From assembly GCA_032158295.1 (NCBI GenBank), contig CM063247.1, forward strand, positions 13,614,315 to 13,678,314: 64,000 bases of DNA, in the 5' to 3' direction. Of the stretch, positions 12,559 through 25,083 are shown one piece after another. Positions within the stretch are counted from its first letter, which is position 1. Every line of letters starts with the position of its first letter. The notes beneath the pieces were generated by a model, which ran no database searches, had not been told where the DNA came from, and saw only the letters and a program-made list of their open reading frames with translations. Made by a program: the position numbers and the translations under genes. Origin of the DNA: Pycnopodia helianthoides (Eukaryota > Echinodermata > Asteroidea > Forcipulatida > Asteriidae).

Positions 12559-13700
12559 AAAACATTTTATGCTTTATGTTTCGCAGTCGCTCGACACTGC
12601 ATTGTTTGCATTGCCTCTGCTGACATCACGTATTATTTACATGTGTGCCAATGAGACTTTGAGTTCGGCAGATGCGGCAGGAAGTAGAACTCGTGTCATC
12701 CACAATGACCCAAACTTCTGTTAAGTTATTACAGTAATAGTTTACTACAAATAAGCCCCTCGTACGGGATGGATAGGCCCCACTTATCATCAAATAAACC
12801 GAGCCGAAGACCACTGTGTAGGGTTTACTTTCAACGAGATGGTAATTACAGTTCGAATTTAAAGTTTTCACAAACGGCTACACTGTACTCCTTCCAACCC
12901 TCGGTTTAAGTAACATTAATTCCAGCAAGAGAGGGAAGAAACCTGCTAATGTTGCACAAGGTTAGATATATGTATATATTCGTATATGTGGGTATTAATA
13001 TATGTGTACATCAACGTATTATATCTACGTTGGACATGACAGATCGGAACGCGAGCATGGCTCTAATAAGCCAAGTAAGTTTTCCATATACCTGTCGAGC
13101 TTGATTTGGGAAAATACGACGTATCATCCGTCAACCTGATTAACATTAATGGCCATACAGTTAACCCCGAAACGAGCCGTATAATTTATTAGTCGACGAA
13201 AATTTCCCGTAATATACATTTTGTGAGCAAGGGAAAGGACGTCAAAAAACGGACACATTCAGCTGTTTGTATTTTAATACTTCCCCGTTTTCAGTGCTAC
13301 TCACCAGTTGATTTGGAGTATTCGTCACTTTGACAATTTTACTCATAAGCACATAGATTTTCTGCCAGTAGAACAAGGCTCAGTGAAAAACATCTTTGGC
13401 TCGAGGGTCTTAATGCGACAATTCCTAATGGACGGATTTTTTTTCATATTTTTTTCAAGTGAAGCACATAATGTATTTCCCATTTAAGCGGTTTTGAATC
13501 TTAATTTATTGATGGACTCTGAAAATGTCTACCCAGTTCACCAACAACACCGCAACGAGCATTTATTCTTTTTTGTTTCTTTTCTTTTTGCAGTTTTGTG
13601 TGTGTGTAATTCTCTATATATTTTGTTTTAATCAACTCGACACATGGTTCTTGACAAGACCCGTGTTCGTGTCTGAGATACAGCCGACACCCCCGTGCAA

Positions 13701-14245
13701 TAGTTGACAATCCTCAGTCAGTCCGTCAGGAATTGAGGACCCGGCATCACGTGACAAGTACCTGGCCTCGGCACACAATGCAGACCGAGCATGCGTATTC
13801 GACAGGAGACTGCCGAAGTTGCCCTGTTAGCTCCGAGTGTGTTGTATGGTTCTGGGGCACCAGTGATCTCTGTCTCGCTCCCTCCGTGCGCTAGCCGCAG
13901 TTTGCAGACATACAAAACGACACGTGTTGGCTGCTGCCCGATCACTCGCTCTCCCCAGTCTCCTGTGATAAGCAGACTGTCTTTTTTTTTCAAAACAGTT
14001 GAGAAGTAGAGGCGGTGATGTTCCCCTTCTTTCGTTATGCAGTAGGCCTGTAAATTATATTCGAACCGATACTTTGTAACCACCAACACGGCTTATTCGT
14101 TTAATTCTGGTGCAATATTCAACTGTTCTACACCATTGACATTTCCCCTGAGCGGTTTTCCACAGTTCACCCTCATATCAAACACTGACTAAAGTCAAAA
14201 CTTGTGGATGCCGCTCTACGAAAGGAACGCAACTGTATCAGAACG
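13701..14245 (+). promoter_or_regulatory. Candidate 5' region of the GPCR gene
   Basis: This is locally less AT-rich sequence immediately upstream of the first in-frame ATG. It carries a CACGTGAC E-box-type word near 13749. A pyrimidine-rich tract ending in CCACAG at 14165 looks like a splice acceptor, so exon 1 may be preceded by a 5'-UTR intron. No convincing TATA box was seen. A 123-codon frame on the - strand has no recognisable domain and is probably chance. The transcription start is not identifiable from sequence alone. Confidence 0.3.
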
Positions 14246-14566
14246 ATGGATGGAACTGGTGCAAACTGCTCGGGTGCGAACGATGAGCTTGCGGGGCTCG
14301 GGGAAGTCGAGCCGATTACTGGGAGGATATTCCCTGTCCTCATGGTGTTAATTGCAGTTGTGGGGATCACTGGTAACTCCCTGGTACTCCATGTCATCTT
14401 CAGACATCGTGATATGCGAACTGTGACTAACAGTTTTGTAGCCAGTTTGGCGTTCAGTGACATTGCTATGCTGACTATTTGTGTCATTCCAACGGCTACC
14501 GTTGCAGTTACTGGAACATGGGAACTTGGTGATTTTCTTTGCAAGGCAGCAAGTTATACGTCATTT
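14246..14566 (+). CDS. KISS1R-like: Kisspeptin-receptor-like GPCR, exon 1 (TM1-TM3 start)
   Basis: First coding exon of a rhodopsin-class peptide receptor, residues 1-107. ATG 14246 is the first in-frame ATG after a TGA at 14186, and it has A at -3 and G at +4. The short N terminus has one N-glycosylation sequon (N7-C-S). TM1 (about 28-52) contains GNSLVL with N44 as N1.50. ICL1 has the RHRDMRTVTN motif typical of the galanin/kisspeptin/allatostatin-A group. TM2 carries LAFSD with D72 as D2.50. W92 lies in ECL1, and C99 is the conserved TM3 disulfide cysteine. The exon ends in phase 0 at the donor TTT|GTAAGT (14567). The next exon lies 37.8 kb away. The kisspeptin assignment rests mainly on exon 2. 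A galanin- or allatostatin-A-type receptor is the main alternative. Confidence 0.88.
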
Positions 14567-14723
14567 GTAAGTATAAAATCCTGTGTTTTGTTTTTTTGTT
14601 TTCTTATATAATAATACTGCTTCGGTTTTGTGTCCATGAAATTGATTTAGGCAGTACGTATGATCCTCTTAAAGTTTGTTTTTGAAATATGTTCATTTCC
14701 AACTTTGAATGGTATACTTTCAC

Positions 14724-15089
14724 TTAAAGGCAGTGTCTACTTTTGGTAATTACTCCAAAAGTTACTGACCATAAAAACGTACTCGGTAAAGAGCACTGGA
14801 GAGCTGTTGGTATTATAAAACATTGTTAGAAACGACCCCTATTTAAGATGTGTAGTTTTTGAGAACGAGGTGATTGTTCACCCCAAAAATTTGAATCCGA
14901 GAAAGGCTACAGGCATGAAGGCTTTCTGCTATGCAACACTAGGGTGTTTTTTTATCTTTCATTATTTTCTTGCAACATCGATGACCAATTGAGCCCAAAT
15001 GTTCACAGGTTTGTTATTTTATGCATACGTTTGGGATATACCAAGGAGGATACTGGTCTTTGACAATTACCAAAAGTATAGCCAGCCTT
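14724..15089 (+). mobile_element. TTAA-type MITE, copy 1
   Basis: A non-autonomous element of about 365 bp. The left end is TTAAAGGCAGTGTCTACTTT and TGGTAATT follows. The right end, read in reverse complement, gives AAGGCTGGCTATACTTTTGG and TAATT follows, so the terminal inverted repeats are about 25 bp. Internal words GATGACCAATTGAGC, TTCACAGGTTTGTTATTTTA and GGTCTTTGACAATTACC recur in the other copies. It lies about 160 bp into intron 1. There is no ORF. The TTAA target preference is shared with piggyBac-like transposons, but no transposase is present here to confirm that. Confidence 0.75.
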
Positions 15090-15570
15090 GAATACTTGAA
15101 TTACAGTTTAACTAACAGTACATTAGAGGTTTCCAATGGGAAATGGTGTACCTTAATACCACAGCAATGAAGAAAAGCAAAACAAAAAAAAAAAAAAAAA
15201 ACATAAGCAAAACACAATTACTGATATTTTCACAATAAGTCATGGGGCTTTAAGAGTAATGAACAGCACTGTTACGAATGCACAACTGACAACACGAAAT
15301 AACATTAATTGAGGAATCTTGCTGCAACAAAACTAACAAAGAACACATTTTTTTCCCGAAGAGTTTCCGCACGCCTGAAAGCTGCGAAACGTGTAAAGAA
15401 ACCCGCCAGACGGATTTCGTGTCTGGACTTTACAGCAATCCGGATTGGAGTGTCATATGTTTCGATTGCCATTATATGCGACGTAGTGTTACACTACACA
15501 GGATAGCTTAAAGGCATCATATAAATGAAAGCAATTGGTTCGGGACTGATCATCCTGCACAGCCATGTCA

Positions 15571-15770
15571 GGAAACGAGTTGAAGTTCAAAACCATGTTA
15601 GTTGACAAGTTGAATTTCGAAATCATGGTAGACGACAAGTTGAATTAAAAAAAAACATGTTAGTCGACAAGTTGAATTTCAAAATCATGTTAGTTGACAA
15701 GTTGAATTTCAAAATCACGTTAGTTGACAAGTCGTATTTCAAAATCATCTTAGTAGACAAGTGAAGTGAA
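15571..15770 (+). repeat. 30-bp minisatellite, about 6.5 copies
   Basis: The unit is close to GTTGACAAGTTGAATTTCAA followed by AATCATGTTA. Unit starts fall at 15601, 15631, 15663, 15693, 15723 and 15753, with a degraded unit from 15571. Copies differ at a few positions, and one has an A-run expansion. The array continues directly into the first copy of a 210-bp duplication. Confidence 0.9.
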
Positions 15771-16148
15771 ACTCCTAAACCGATGAATACCAAAATGCAC
15801 TATTTGTTTCACAGTTTGTGTTACCTGCATTGACGCGTTCGGCTGCGGAGAATGTTTGTAGAATGTACACATCGAGACAAGCCACAATAACAACTTAAAA
15901 CAGGTCCTTCGATTGAAACATTATAAACACGGCCGTGTTACTTTAAGTTCAAAATCATGTTAGTAGACAAGTTGAAGTTGAATTTCGGGACCGATGCACA
16001 CCGGATGCACTTGCTAATTCTGGCTTATAGTCTGTAGGCATAAATTGACGCGTTCGGTCGGCTCTGGACAATGTTTGTACAATGTACGCATCAAGACAAG
16101 CTAAGATATAACACATAAAATAGGTCCTTCAATTTAAATATAAACATG
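15753..16148 (+). repeat. Tandem duplication, 210-bp spacing
   Basis: Copy 1 (15753-15935) and copy 2 (15963-16148) share, in order, GTAGACAAGT, an ACCGATG word, TTGACGCGTTCGG, AATGTTTGTA-AATGTAC, GAGACAAGC or AAGACAAGC, AGGTCCTTC and ATAAACA. Each copy begins with a minisatellite unit, so the 30-bp repeat is nested in the larger one. Confidence 0.85.
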
Positions 16149-17455
16149 GTATCTTTACATTATTATTGTCTTTACTTCTAAAGACAAATTATGGGAAACG
16201 ATATTGTGAAACAAATGTCATAGTCCCAGAAGTTAAAAACCACATTATATTAACAGTGTCGCATTTTATTGTTTTATACTTTTTGGTTGCATGATTGATC
16301 GGGACATTTTTACCATTGCCGCCTTGCGCCCCCCCCCCCCACACACACACACACTTTCCCACCCTCCACATCACACGATTGACCTCAATGTGTAACTGTA
16401 GTGAGTCTGCCGAATTAAAGCGGTTGTTTCAGATTACATGATAAAAGGAAGAAAAAAAAAAAAAAAAAAACGGTCATGTTTATCACAAGCATAATATGAT
16501 GACAAACATTATGAACATTGTATCTACCGTTTACGTGACATTTCACCTTTTCTATGATTATATTGTTGAACGTTTCAGTTTAAAGGTTTTGTCTTTCACA
16601 TTAATTATGCAACTGTTCACTTTAAAAAAAAATATATTATTAATATTATTGTTACTATTTTTTGTAGTTGCCTTGCTAGTCAAGACAACGCCGTAGTCAC
16701 AGGTTGTATGCTTTAAAAGAAGACATAAATTGGACATTAATTAGGTCCTTGAGCATGGAATTTTTGTTATGATAAATTTTCTCAGATCAGAGTTTTCCTT
16801 TCTGCTGTTCTGATCCGTCTAGACTACATTATGTTCTCCCTTATGGGCTGCTTTTGAAATGCACGGACAAAATATTCGACAGAATATTATAATTTGATTT
16901 ATTTGGGGGGTAATCATTGCACTAATTCGTAACGACAAACGAATTTTGCCGCAACCTTGATCATTGGAATAAATTGAAAGAGTAACAACTACTTTAGATA
17001 GAAAATATTGATATAATGATCTTCCACCGTCCGTGCTCAGGCTCACAGTTCTTAAATTATTGTTGTTTTCCTACGTAATTTCATTTATTCGCAGTGTGAT
17101 CTTGACCATAAAATAAAGGGTTTAATTTCAGATGCCAGCTCCAAGGCCGAAGTTTCAATTACCAAGTATCGGGAACGACACGATCGCTTCGTTGCCCTCA
17201 TTAGTAAACTAACATTAACGAGCTTATAGAGCGCGTGATGTGTGGAGCTAATCACTGTACCATAATCTACAACTGCGCTGTTGAAATGGCAACACTAAAG
17301 TGAATTGCCAACATGCTTTACTTTATTTATGTGTTGCCCGACCGACGTCTCGACGGGACTGTTGACAGCAAGAGAGACCCATTCCGTCGTCTTCCAAACA
17401 AAACATTACAGGAAGCGCATCAACATACATACATTTTGAACATCATTATTTGTCA

Positions 17456-17790
17456 TTAAAGGCAAGGTATACCTTTGGTTTTTGGAACCGTTCGATTGTT
17501 TTAATCCTTTATAAATGTTGATATACAATAAAACTAACCTGTGAAAATCTCATTTCAAAAGGTGGTAGCGTTTTTGAGATATCGCCATAAAACCTGGAGC
17601 GGTTACGTCCACGCATGAAGAATTATCTCTACTAGGAATACACAATCTGAGAAACGTTTCTGCGTTTCTCAGATTCAAATTTTTGGGGATAACAACTGAC
17701 ATATTTTTCCATATCCAAATTATTTTTAATTGAAATATTTCACAAAATGCCTTATACTATCATCTTTTTTTTTTTTTTTTTTTTTTTCTT
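17456..17790 (+). mobile_element. TTAA-type MITE, diverged subfamily
   Basis: It starts with TTAAAGGCAAGGTATACC, like the tips of the other TTAA-type elements, and has an internal perfect 13-bp hairpin AATCTGAGAAACG/CGTTTCTCAGATT at about 17644-17676. The right end is not clear and may be lost in the poly-T run at 17766. No ORF. Confidence 0.45.
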
Positions 17791-18831
17791 TTTAAATATG
17801 CGTGCCAATATTATTTGTAATGCCACAATATTCCTTAAAACAAGATAAAGGTGTATAATATAAATATAAATGAATTATAATGAATATAAATGTAAGTTTG
17901 TTTTATTATTATTTTCCGGTGATTCGTGTTGACAAAATGAAGTTGAATTTTTCATTAAAGCCCAGAGGTCTACAACCAATAGACCGAAGTAAAACAGATC
18001 AGGACGAATCGCTGAAAGGTTCCAACATCAAGTGGTTTAATTCTTCCTCGCTATCTGACTATGACGTTGACAATGCAAAACGTCTGAAACCGTTAATCTA
18101 AAGTCGGAACTGGTTAGAGACCACATTAATTGTATTTTCAAACCAATTCATTCTACATCTGAATCAAGGTGAACGATAATGCGTTCTAATGCACCCAAAG
18201 AACTATCAGCGAGGTCTGGGAAATGAAAGGCCGTACGTATGTCTCTTATCGCCTGAATACAAGTTTTGTTTTGGAGTATCCGCAGTGGCAATTTTGTTCT
18301 TTTCTTCGTTTATCGAAATGACTGCACCAAGTGCAATTTAACTTCAGCGACATTTATACATTCTCTGGATCTTATTTATGTGTGTTATATATGATGCCCC
18401 CCCCCAAACAAACAAATAAAACAAATAAATAAAAATAACATTAAATAAAATAATAATATTAATAATAATAATGCTTTCAGAAAGTGCTTTTTAGATGTTT
18501 TTTTTTTTTAAATAACGTGATTGTATGTCCACGTGGTTCTATACATCATATTGAGAGTAACCGGTAATACAAAATTCATCAACATTGGATGAACAATAAG
18601 TATTAGGGCAAAAACGTGAATGAATTCTACCACTGCGACCATACGGCCGTCTAGTTGGTAACATGTGCAACTGTATTTGCTTCTGAGAAAAACCCGAATA
18701 CCGCTTATACACCGGCTTATAGCACCGTACACGGCTATCTATCCGTGCGTAACAATGGCACTTTCAAGTTCAAACTGCACCTGACAGTTGGCTATACAAG
18801 ACGAGGATGGGTGCAGCTTTCATCCTTTCGT

Positions 18832-18865
<34 letters not shown>

Positions 18866-19668
18866 TTCACTGCGGTCATGGTCAGAGGCAATGAATCATT
18901 ATTATCTTAAATTGGTCGAGTTCCACAACATGACAATCTGTGTCGATTTTCGTTTACACCGTTTTAGACAATATTGGAGATTTTTCTATGTGGCACTTAA
19001 CGTCTCTCCTATAGTCCTAACAATATTCGAAGGATTTAACGATTCAGAAAAAAATGCTCAGTTATTTAATTGTTCACTTTCACAACGAAGTTGACCCATG
19101 GCTAAGGTACTTTGCAATATATATTTGTACTGTCATTTGCTGTCGTTCTTTCTTTATGTCTTTCTTTCGTATAAAGGGCCTTGTTATTGCAATTTGATAA
19201 CACACTGTATCACAACCATCAATCTCTATTATTGATTTGACCCCAGCAAAAAAGCAGCCTAATCTGGTCTCGTATTCACCACCGTCGCTACTGTTTATTA
19301 ACTTTATGTTTTGTTTATTATTATTTGTGTTTATATACATTTTTTTCATCAGACCTAAACTACCATTGTCAATACTCTGTCGTTTCATCACAATTTTGAT
19401 ATGAAAGCTCTGCCGGAATGTATTGTATTGGTTATAATGCGTACAGTTTATTGTTGGGTACTGCTACATGCAGCGTTTTCTTCTGTCGTTGAAATTGATA
19501 TCGTTAGATAACAAAACACGCACAGCAGTTTACAGAAGGGCAACTAACGATACGGTAAGATAGATAGGGACGATGTTTATACAACTGATATCATTAATTC
19601 CATTCCAGGTGTTACGGTGGTGTTTTAAATTTCATAAATGAATATGTATATATTCTGATGAACTAAAT

Positions 19669-20185
19669 GCTGATGAATTATATTGGATTCCAGATATGAG
19701 GTGTATTTCACATAACGTATACATATACATACTTGTTTAAGTGTTGTACTCGTCATTTAAAGTTATGTTATTATCTTGTTTTTCTTGAATGTGCAATTCA
19801 CACCTGTTTTTCACTTCATAAACTGAACACACGACCGTAAATCAGTAAACTAGCTGGCAGTAACACATGTCGGTGGCCCATACATAATTTCGTGTACAAA
19901 ACGGATGACCTTAAAGTCAAACAGTATCATCTGAAAATTATTCCAGGAGGCCTGATTTACGAGTGACGTAAAAGAAAAACAAAGTTAGAGCCAGCAAAAG
20001 GATGCCTTGCCTGGTGTTAAAAGCTATAGACGGAGAAGATATAGAAGTTGGCAGGGTTGCGCAGACCATTTTGTATCATATTACAGCGGAATTATTAGTA
20101 AGACACAGTGAGCATTACAGGCGCCTTTTTCCGATGAACTATATTGGATTCCAGATATGGGCTGTATTTCATAAAACGTTAAACT
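19669..20185 (+). repeat. Direct repeat pair, about 50 bp, 460 bp apart
   Basis: Bases 19669-19720 and 20132-20185 share TATATTGGATTCCAGATATG followed by a GTGTATTTCA- or CTGTATTTCATA-like block and AACGT. The DNA between is not recognised. Confidence 0.65.
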
Positions 20186-21613
20186 CTACGCCCCATCGCG
20201 TGATAGATTTTACGTGACACGCTCCTGGAAAATCGGCGGTATCAAGTTCTCAAACATAGTGAGCATATATACGAGGAATGGTCATCGTAGTCAACTCATG
20301 ATCAGTTGAACGGGGGCTATGAAGCTCATTTTAAACGATCTCATTGAAGTTGGGAAACTTTTCTGTTTTTCCAACTGACTATCAGAAAAGTAATATTAAT
20401 CAACTTTTTCTTACCTTGAATTATACGCCTACGTATAGTATACGGTTTGTGTGTCATTGTGTCTCCTTCAAAACTCGGTCACAATCTGTTCGCAAGGCAA
20501 GGGCGAGAATGAATAAAATGCATTAGTTCATGTCACCTTTAAAATGTGCTTAATCAATAAATAAAAAAAGTACAAATGGGTAATTTTTTTTTAGTTTTAC
20601 TGTTTAAGATTTTTTCTTTAAATAATGTTTTGTATTATTGTCAGTATTTTTGTTATATTTGTTAGATGTTTTATTTTGGCCTCACGTCCTCCCTCTTAAA
20701 GAACGTGATTGTAAATACCACCCAAACGGATGTCACAACCAATTTAAATGAAGTGACAACAAATTGCAAGGGGAGGGTTTCATGTTTGCTAGTTTCGCAG
20801 TTTACTCCCCGTGCCTGTTTGGTTGGGGGGGGAGGGGGAATTGTGATGAATACCCCTCCCCCCTTTTTTTTCATTTGCTCTGAGTGCATCATCACTTCAT
20901 CAGCTCCGTCAATAAATTGGGATACACAGTTCAGGTAACCCGGGTGTTGTTGATCAAAACAGTGTGACTTCCCATAATTGATTTTTGCGCTGTGTGATTA
21001 AACAGACGCTTCCTTCGAGTATAGAACAAAACATGGTTCCGCAATATGAATAGAGAGAGAGGGGAGAGAGAGCTGTCAGCGATGACAGTGAGTTATTTCT
21101 ACTATAAAGGACGTCGCCCCTCTCTCTAAGCGAGCGGATTCGTGACACTAACGAGAGTCACTCCACGATGTCTTAACATTCATGAGCTTCGTGTGAGTCT
21201 AGTGCCGCGGTAAGGGTCTGTCCTCCTATTGTACATGGCGCGTCCAAATAAATGTGTAAAACTTGTCAACGGTAATGGCATTAGGAACCATTTCATGTTC
21301 CTAGGTCGCGTTCACTTTTCTTCCCTAATAGCTAAATATGTCACTTTGCGAATCTGTCAATGCGATGGAATGGTAAGATGACACGTTTCAATCTATTTTC
21401 CCTGAAGACGCACTTTCAACGCGCTTGACATTCGTAGTTTTTTTATCATTCGTTGTCGTAGTTGTCAATTTGTCAGTCACTCGTTTTATTACAACCTTAG
21501 TGTTGATAGTTGAAAAAGCCGTATCATACCACCACACGAATAAATCCATTACAACTGTACACCGAGACCCATTTAACAATTAGCGCAGTTACATTTCTAA
21601 TCTCAATGTTAAA

Positions 21614-22228
21614 TTGCTAAATGAGCCTATTCAATGTGTTGATAAAACTAAGTTCCTTGGTGTGATGATTGACAGTAAATTGAATTGGTCCTACCACATA
21701 GATGAAATTGCTAGTAAGGTCTCAAAATCCATTGGCATCATGCGCAGATTTAAACACTCGTTTCCAACCAGAGTTCTCCGAACACTTTATTGTTCTCTTG
21801 TTCTCCCCTATTTGAGTTATTGTAATGTAGTCTAGGGAAACACGTTTCGTTCACACACCAACAAACTGCTCATCCTTCAAAAGAAAGCCATTCGCCTAGT
21901 TTCAAAAGCTCATTACACTGCTCATACGGATCCTCTATTCACAGAGCTCAACCTACTTAACCTCGATAACATCAACAAATATCATCAGAACATCTTTATG
22001 TACAACTTCCCACTCACCTCCAATCGCTCTTTAAATGTAATTACAACATTCACGACTATAACACCAGAACTTCAACAAACATTTATATTCCTAAGCACAG
22101 GACACAAGTTTTTTTTTCAAACACACGATTCGATACCTGGTGCAGCCAACTGGAACAAGCTTCCCAGTGACAGCAAAAGCTCATCCTCACTGAATGTATT
22201 TGAACGTAAAGTTAAAGCCTACCTCTAA
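21614..22228 (+). pseudogene. 5'-truncated LINE, C-terminal RT region
   Basis: A single open frame of 205 codons is interrupted once by TAG at 21833. It encodes the end of a non-LTR retrotransposon polymerase. Recognisable family features are TKFLGVMIDSKLNW, VLPYLSYCNVV, LQKKAIRLVSKAHYTAHTDP, and the terminal NWNKLPSD...LNVFERKVKAYL block. The TAG sits where relatives usually have tryptophan in a VVW motif, so one G-to-A change explains it. Upstream motifs such as the FADD catalytic box are absent, so the copy is 5'-truncated and inactive. Following AT-rich sequence to about 22560 may be its 3' UTR. The frame is otherwise well kept, suggesting a fairly young insertion. The style is CR1/L2/jockey-like, but the clade is uncertain. 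Confidence 0.82.
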
Positions 22229-24261
22229 ATCTACTCTTTGTAAGCTATTTTTCTGTACTGTATAAATGTTTATTATTGTTATCATTAAGTAACGTAGTAA
22301 TTTATCTATTCATGTAAATTCTTGCAGTTATTTCTGATAGTGTTTTTTGTTTGCCCTCTTGTCTGTCTGTCCGTATGTCTGTAAATGTTTTTGTCTTTTG
22401 TGTCCGTTGTCTGTCTTGTCCTGTATGGCATTCCCAAATCAAGCAAACGCTTACCGGGGATTGCCACCATTTCACTTACTCTGTCCTTTTCCTACTTCTA
22501 TTTAGTATCATTAGTGTATTCTGTTTTAATGTAAAGCATCATTTTGTATAATACTTGTAATATTTTTTTGTGAATTGGAAACAAATTGTTGTTGTATGTA
22601 GACAAATACCAATCACGAAAAAAAACGAAGTAGAATGCACACAACAACAACATAACAATATAATAAATCATGCTTCCAATTAAAGTAACGTCATTAAATA
22701 CATAGTTTATTTATTTTGTTTTTTCCTGTCAGTTTTTGAGTCTTATTTCTTTCATTTTTTTTGGTTTTGTTCAAGTAAAAGGTTATGAAGTATTTAACAG
22801 CCACACACGCCTCATTACCTGTCACTCTCTACCTCGATTATTTGCCGTCATCGATCCTTGATATTGGTATTATATCAACCTGATATTCAGTAAGACTACC
22901 CGCATAGCGCTCTCAAAGTAATTTCCCTTGGAGGCACGTTTGTCACTGAGGCTTTCACCAATAATTATCTACATGATTCCTCAGAATCCTTACAAGGACT
23001 CTGTATAAATTCCTGCGCTTGGTGCTCTTGAAAAAAAACAAATGCACGTATTTATATTTCTTGATGAGGAAGATGACAACACATTTCATGGGATCATGTA
23101 AAAAATACCAAATCTGATGGATATATTAGAAGGTAATACGTCAGAATGAAAAGCGACAAGTGAACTGGTGGAATTAACATTCCCTGCGAGTTTGGTGAAT
23201 TTATAGCCGTTGGGCTGAATAACTTGAGCTTCGAGGAAAGCCTCGTTTCATCCATGTAGTTGAATGCGCGTTGTGTGTGTCTCCCAGTGTACGAGTGTGG
23301 AACCTCTTTTTTTTAAACCAGTGGTTCATACTTAAAGGCATGATTGAATGACCATACGTACTCGTTGACGACCTGATTAATTGCCATTCTCCGTTTTGCG
23401 GAGATTCTCGTCAACTGGACGGAAGCTGAAAGGCGAAGGAATGGTCCTTCTGCCTCGGAGCCGTGATGTCGCTATGAAAAAAAAGAAGAACAACAAATCA
23501 CCGAATTGTATACGTTTATAGGTTGACGGACTACTTTTTTGCAGTTTAGCCCAGCTGCAAAGCCGGGTGGATTTTGAAGGTGTCATAGCAACATCTGACA
23601 TATAGAGCAGTTGCTGGTAACGTATGCAGCACGCCCATCCATTAGCGCAGTCAGTACAGTGGACTCCGATCGATGCAATGTACAGCGGAGCGGTAAAACC
23701 ACCGCGGCTCAAACCACGCTGGGCGCCCGTGTGATCCTGTCCAAATGTTGAAGGTTTTAGGGAAATATATTTACAGCCCGCAATATGTAAACCCCAAGCT
23801 ATTAATGCAGAAACGAAAATCAAACATCAACGGATTGCTGAGAAAACTACGGAAATATCTGGGCATTCAAGACGCATTAGGCTGTGAAGTGTAAAGTGGA
23901 CTATGGCTTCCGTGTGAACAAGCCTTCAAAATGCATTGGTTTTAATTTCCCCCCAGAGAACTATAAAAAATAATAGCAAATGCAAATACAGGAAGCGGGG
24001 GTGTATAAAAAAGCACGTTCGGTGTTACGGTACCGGTTTCCTTTATTTCACATGGGAAATTAATACCGGGCATCACAATTTCTGTGGAAAGTGAATTCAA
24101 ATGTGTGAAATATTATGGTTGAGTTTCACAAACTTGTTGGTTAGCCGCAATTCACAATACTGTTCAAGATTGTATATCTTACCATTATACATAATATGTA
24201 TATGTTATATTATAACAAAGTATACATATATACGTATACATATTCAGTAACAACGCACTGA

Positions 24262-24297
24262 CCCCCCCCCCCCCCCATAGCAAATACTTATCAAAAG
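24262..24297 (+). repeat. Poly-C run beside a MITE
   Basis: Sixteen C directly precede the left side of the MITE at 24298. It is one of many C or G runs of eight or more in the window. Confidence 0.8.
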
Positions 24298-24561
24298 TTA
24301 AAGGGACATGTTGCCTTGAATTGGGCGATTTGTTGTGAAATAAGTATGTTTGGAAATACATTTTAAAAGTAGAATATAATAATCCACACAAATATGTGAA
24401 GTATTGGGTCATACAAAAGTAAAAGGAAAACCACACAAGTTCGAGGCATATTTGTGTGGATCATTATATTCTACTTTTAGAACATCTCTCCAACTGAATT
24501 CTTTTCAATAGCAAACGCATTCTATAGCCCAAAGCGCCCAATCCAAGGCAACGCGTCCCTT
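24298..24561 (+). mobile_element. Long-TIR MITE (AAGGGAC family)
   Basis: The left end reads TTAAAGGGACATGTTGCC followed by TTGAATTGGGCG. The right end in reverse complement reads AAGGGACGCGTTGCC followed by TTGGATTGGGCG. The arms extend inward through AAAAGTAGAATATAATAATC and CACACAAATATG, so most of the 264 bp is one large imperfect inverted repeat. No coding capacity. A solo arm lies at 506-652. I recall this family as abundant in sea-star genomes, which supports the organism call but was not verified. Confidence 0.8.
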
Positions 24562-25083
24562 GAAAACTTCGACAGCATTTCACAAGGATACAATAACATG
24601 CGCCCACGTTCTGCTTAGGCAATTTTGACATGCCAGTGTGACTCCAGTAACTATTCACTTTATGTAATACAAACATAAAACAAAATAAAGATACACCACA
24701 TGTACATCAAAGGAGGACTCAGGGCACTAAACAAGTCTCGGGCGTTTTCTTCGTGAGGAATTTCGGGCCCGACGACATACATTATACAAAATGTCACTTG
24801 CCCCGTAAGGTAATAGATAATGAAACCCCTTCAGTTATTTATAAACCGGTCAAATATTTTATCAGAGTGACAATTGACTTTCGTTCACATTAATCAAATT
24901 ATATGCTGTCAGAGGACCTAGAATTCCATCGACCTCTTTTAATTATTTGAGTGGAAAACCTTGCGAGGTTTTTGATGAATATCGTTTAAGTTTGAAGCAG
25001 CCGCCTACCGGTACACCGTAATGAACATAACGAATATACAAACAAAATGTGTATCAAATAATTATGACAAAATAACAAATATA

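Larger units (their letters stand above)
8871..13700. other. Non-coding stretch upstream of the receptor
   Basis: No supported gene. The sequence is AT-rich, with a G10 run at 11034-11044, a C/A run at 11447-11490, and a (GAA)n plus poly-A tract at 12474-12557. A reading frame at 11413-11874 runs through the C/A tract and has no domain. A 65-codon frame at 10504 has no splice or homology support. Confidence 0.5.

Noticed and set aside
13718..14089. 123-codon - strand frame upstream of exon 1
   Set aside because: Located in the less AT-rich 5' region of the receptor; no domain or conserved motif seen, so probably chance.
14204..14245. Upstream in-frame extension of receptor exon 1 beginning with GTG
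   Set aside because: The codon is GTG and a TGA lies six codons upstream; the first in-frame ATG with a good context is 14246.
23377..23823. 148-codon - strand frame with a hydrophobic start
   Set aside because: It begins like a signal peptide but has no recognisable domain, includes a poly-Phe stretch from an A/T run and lacks splice context.
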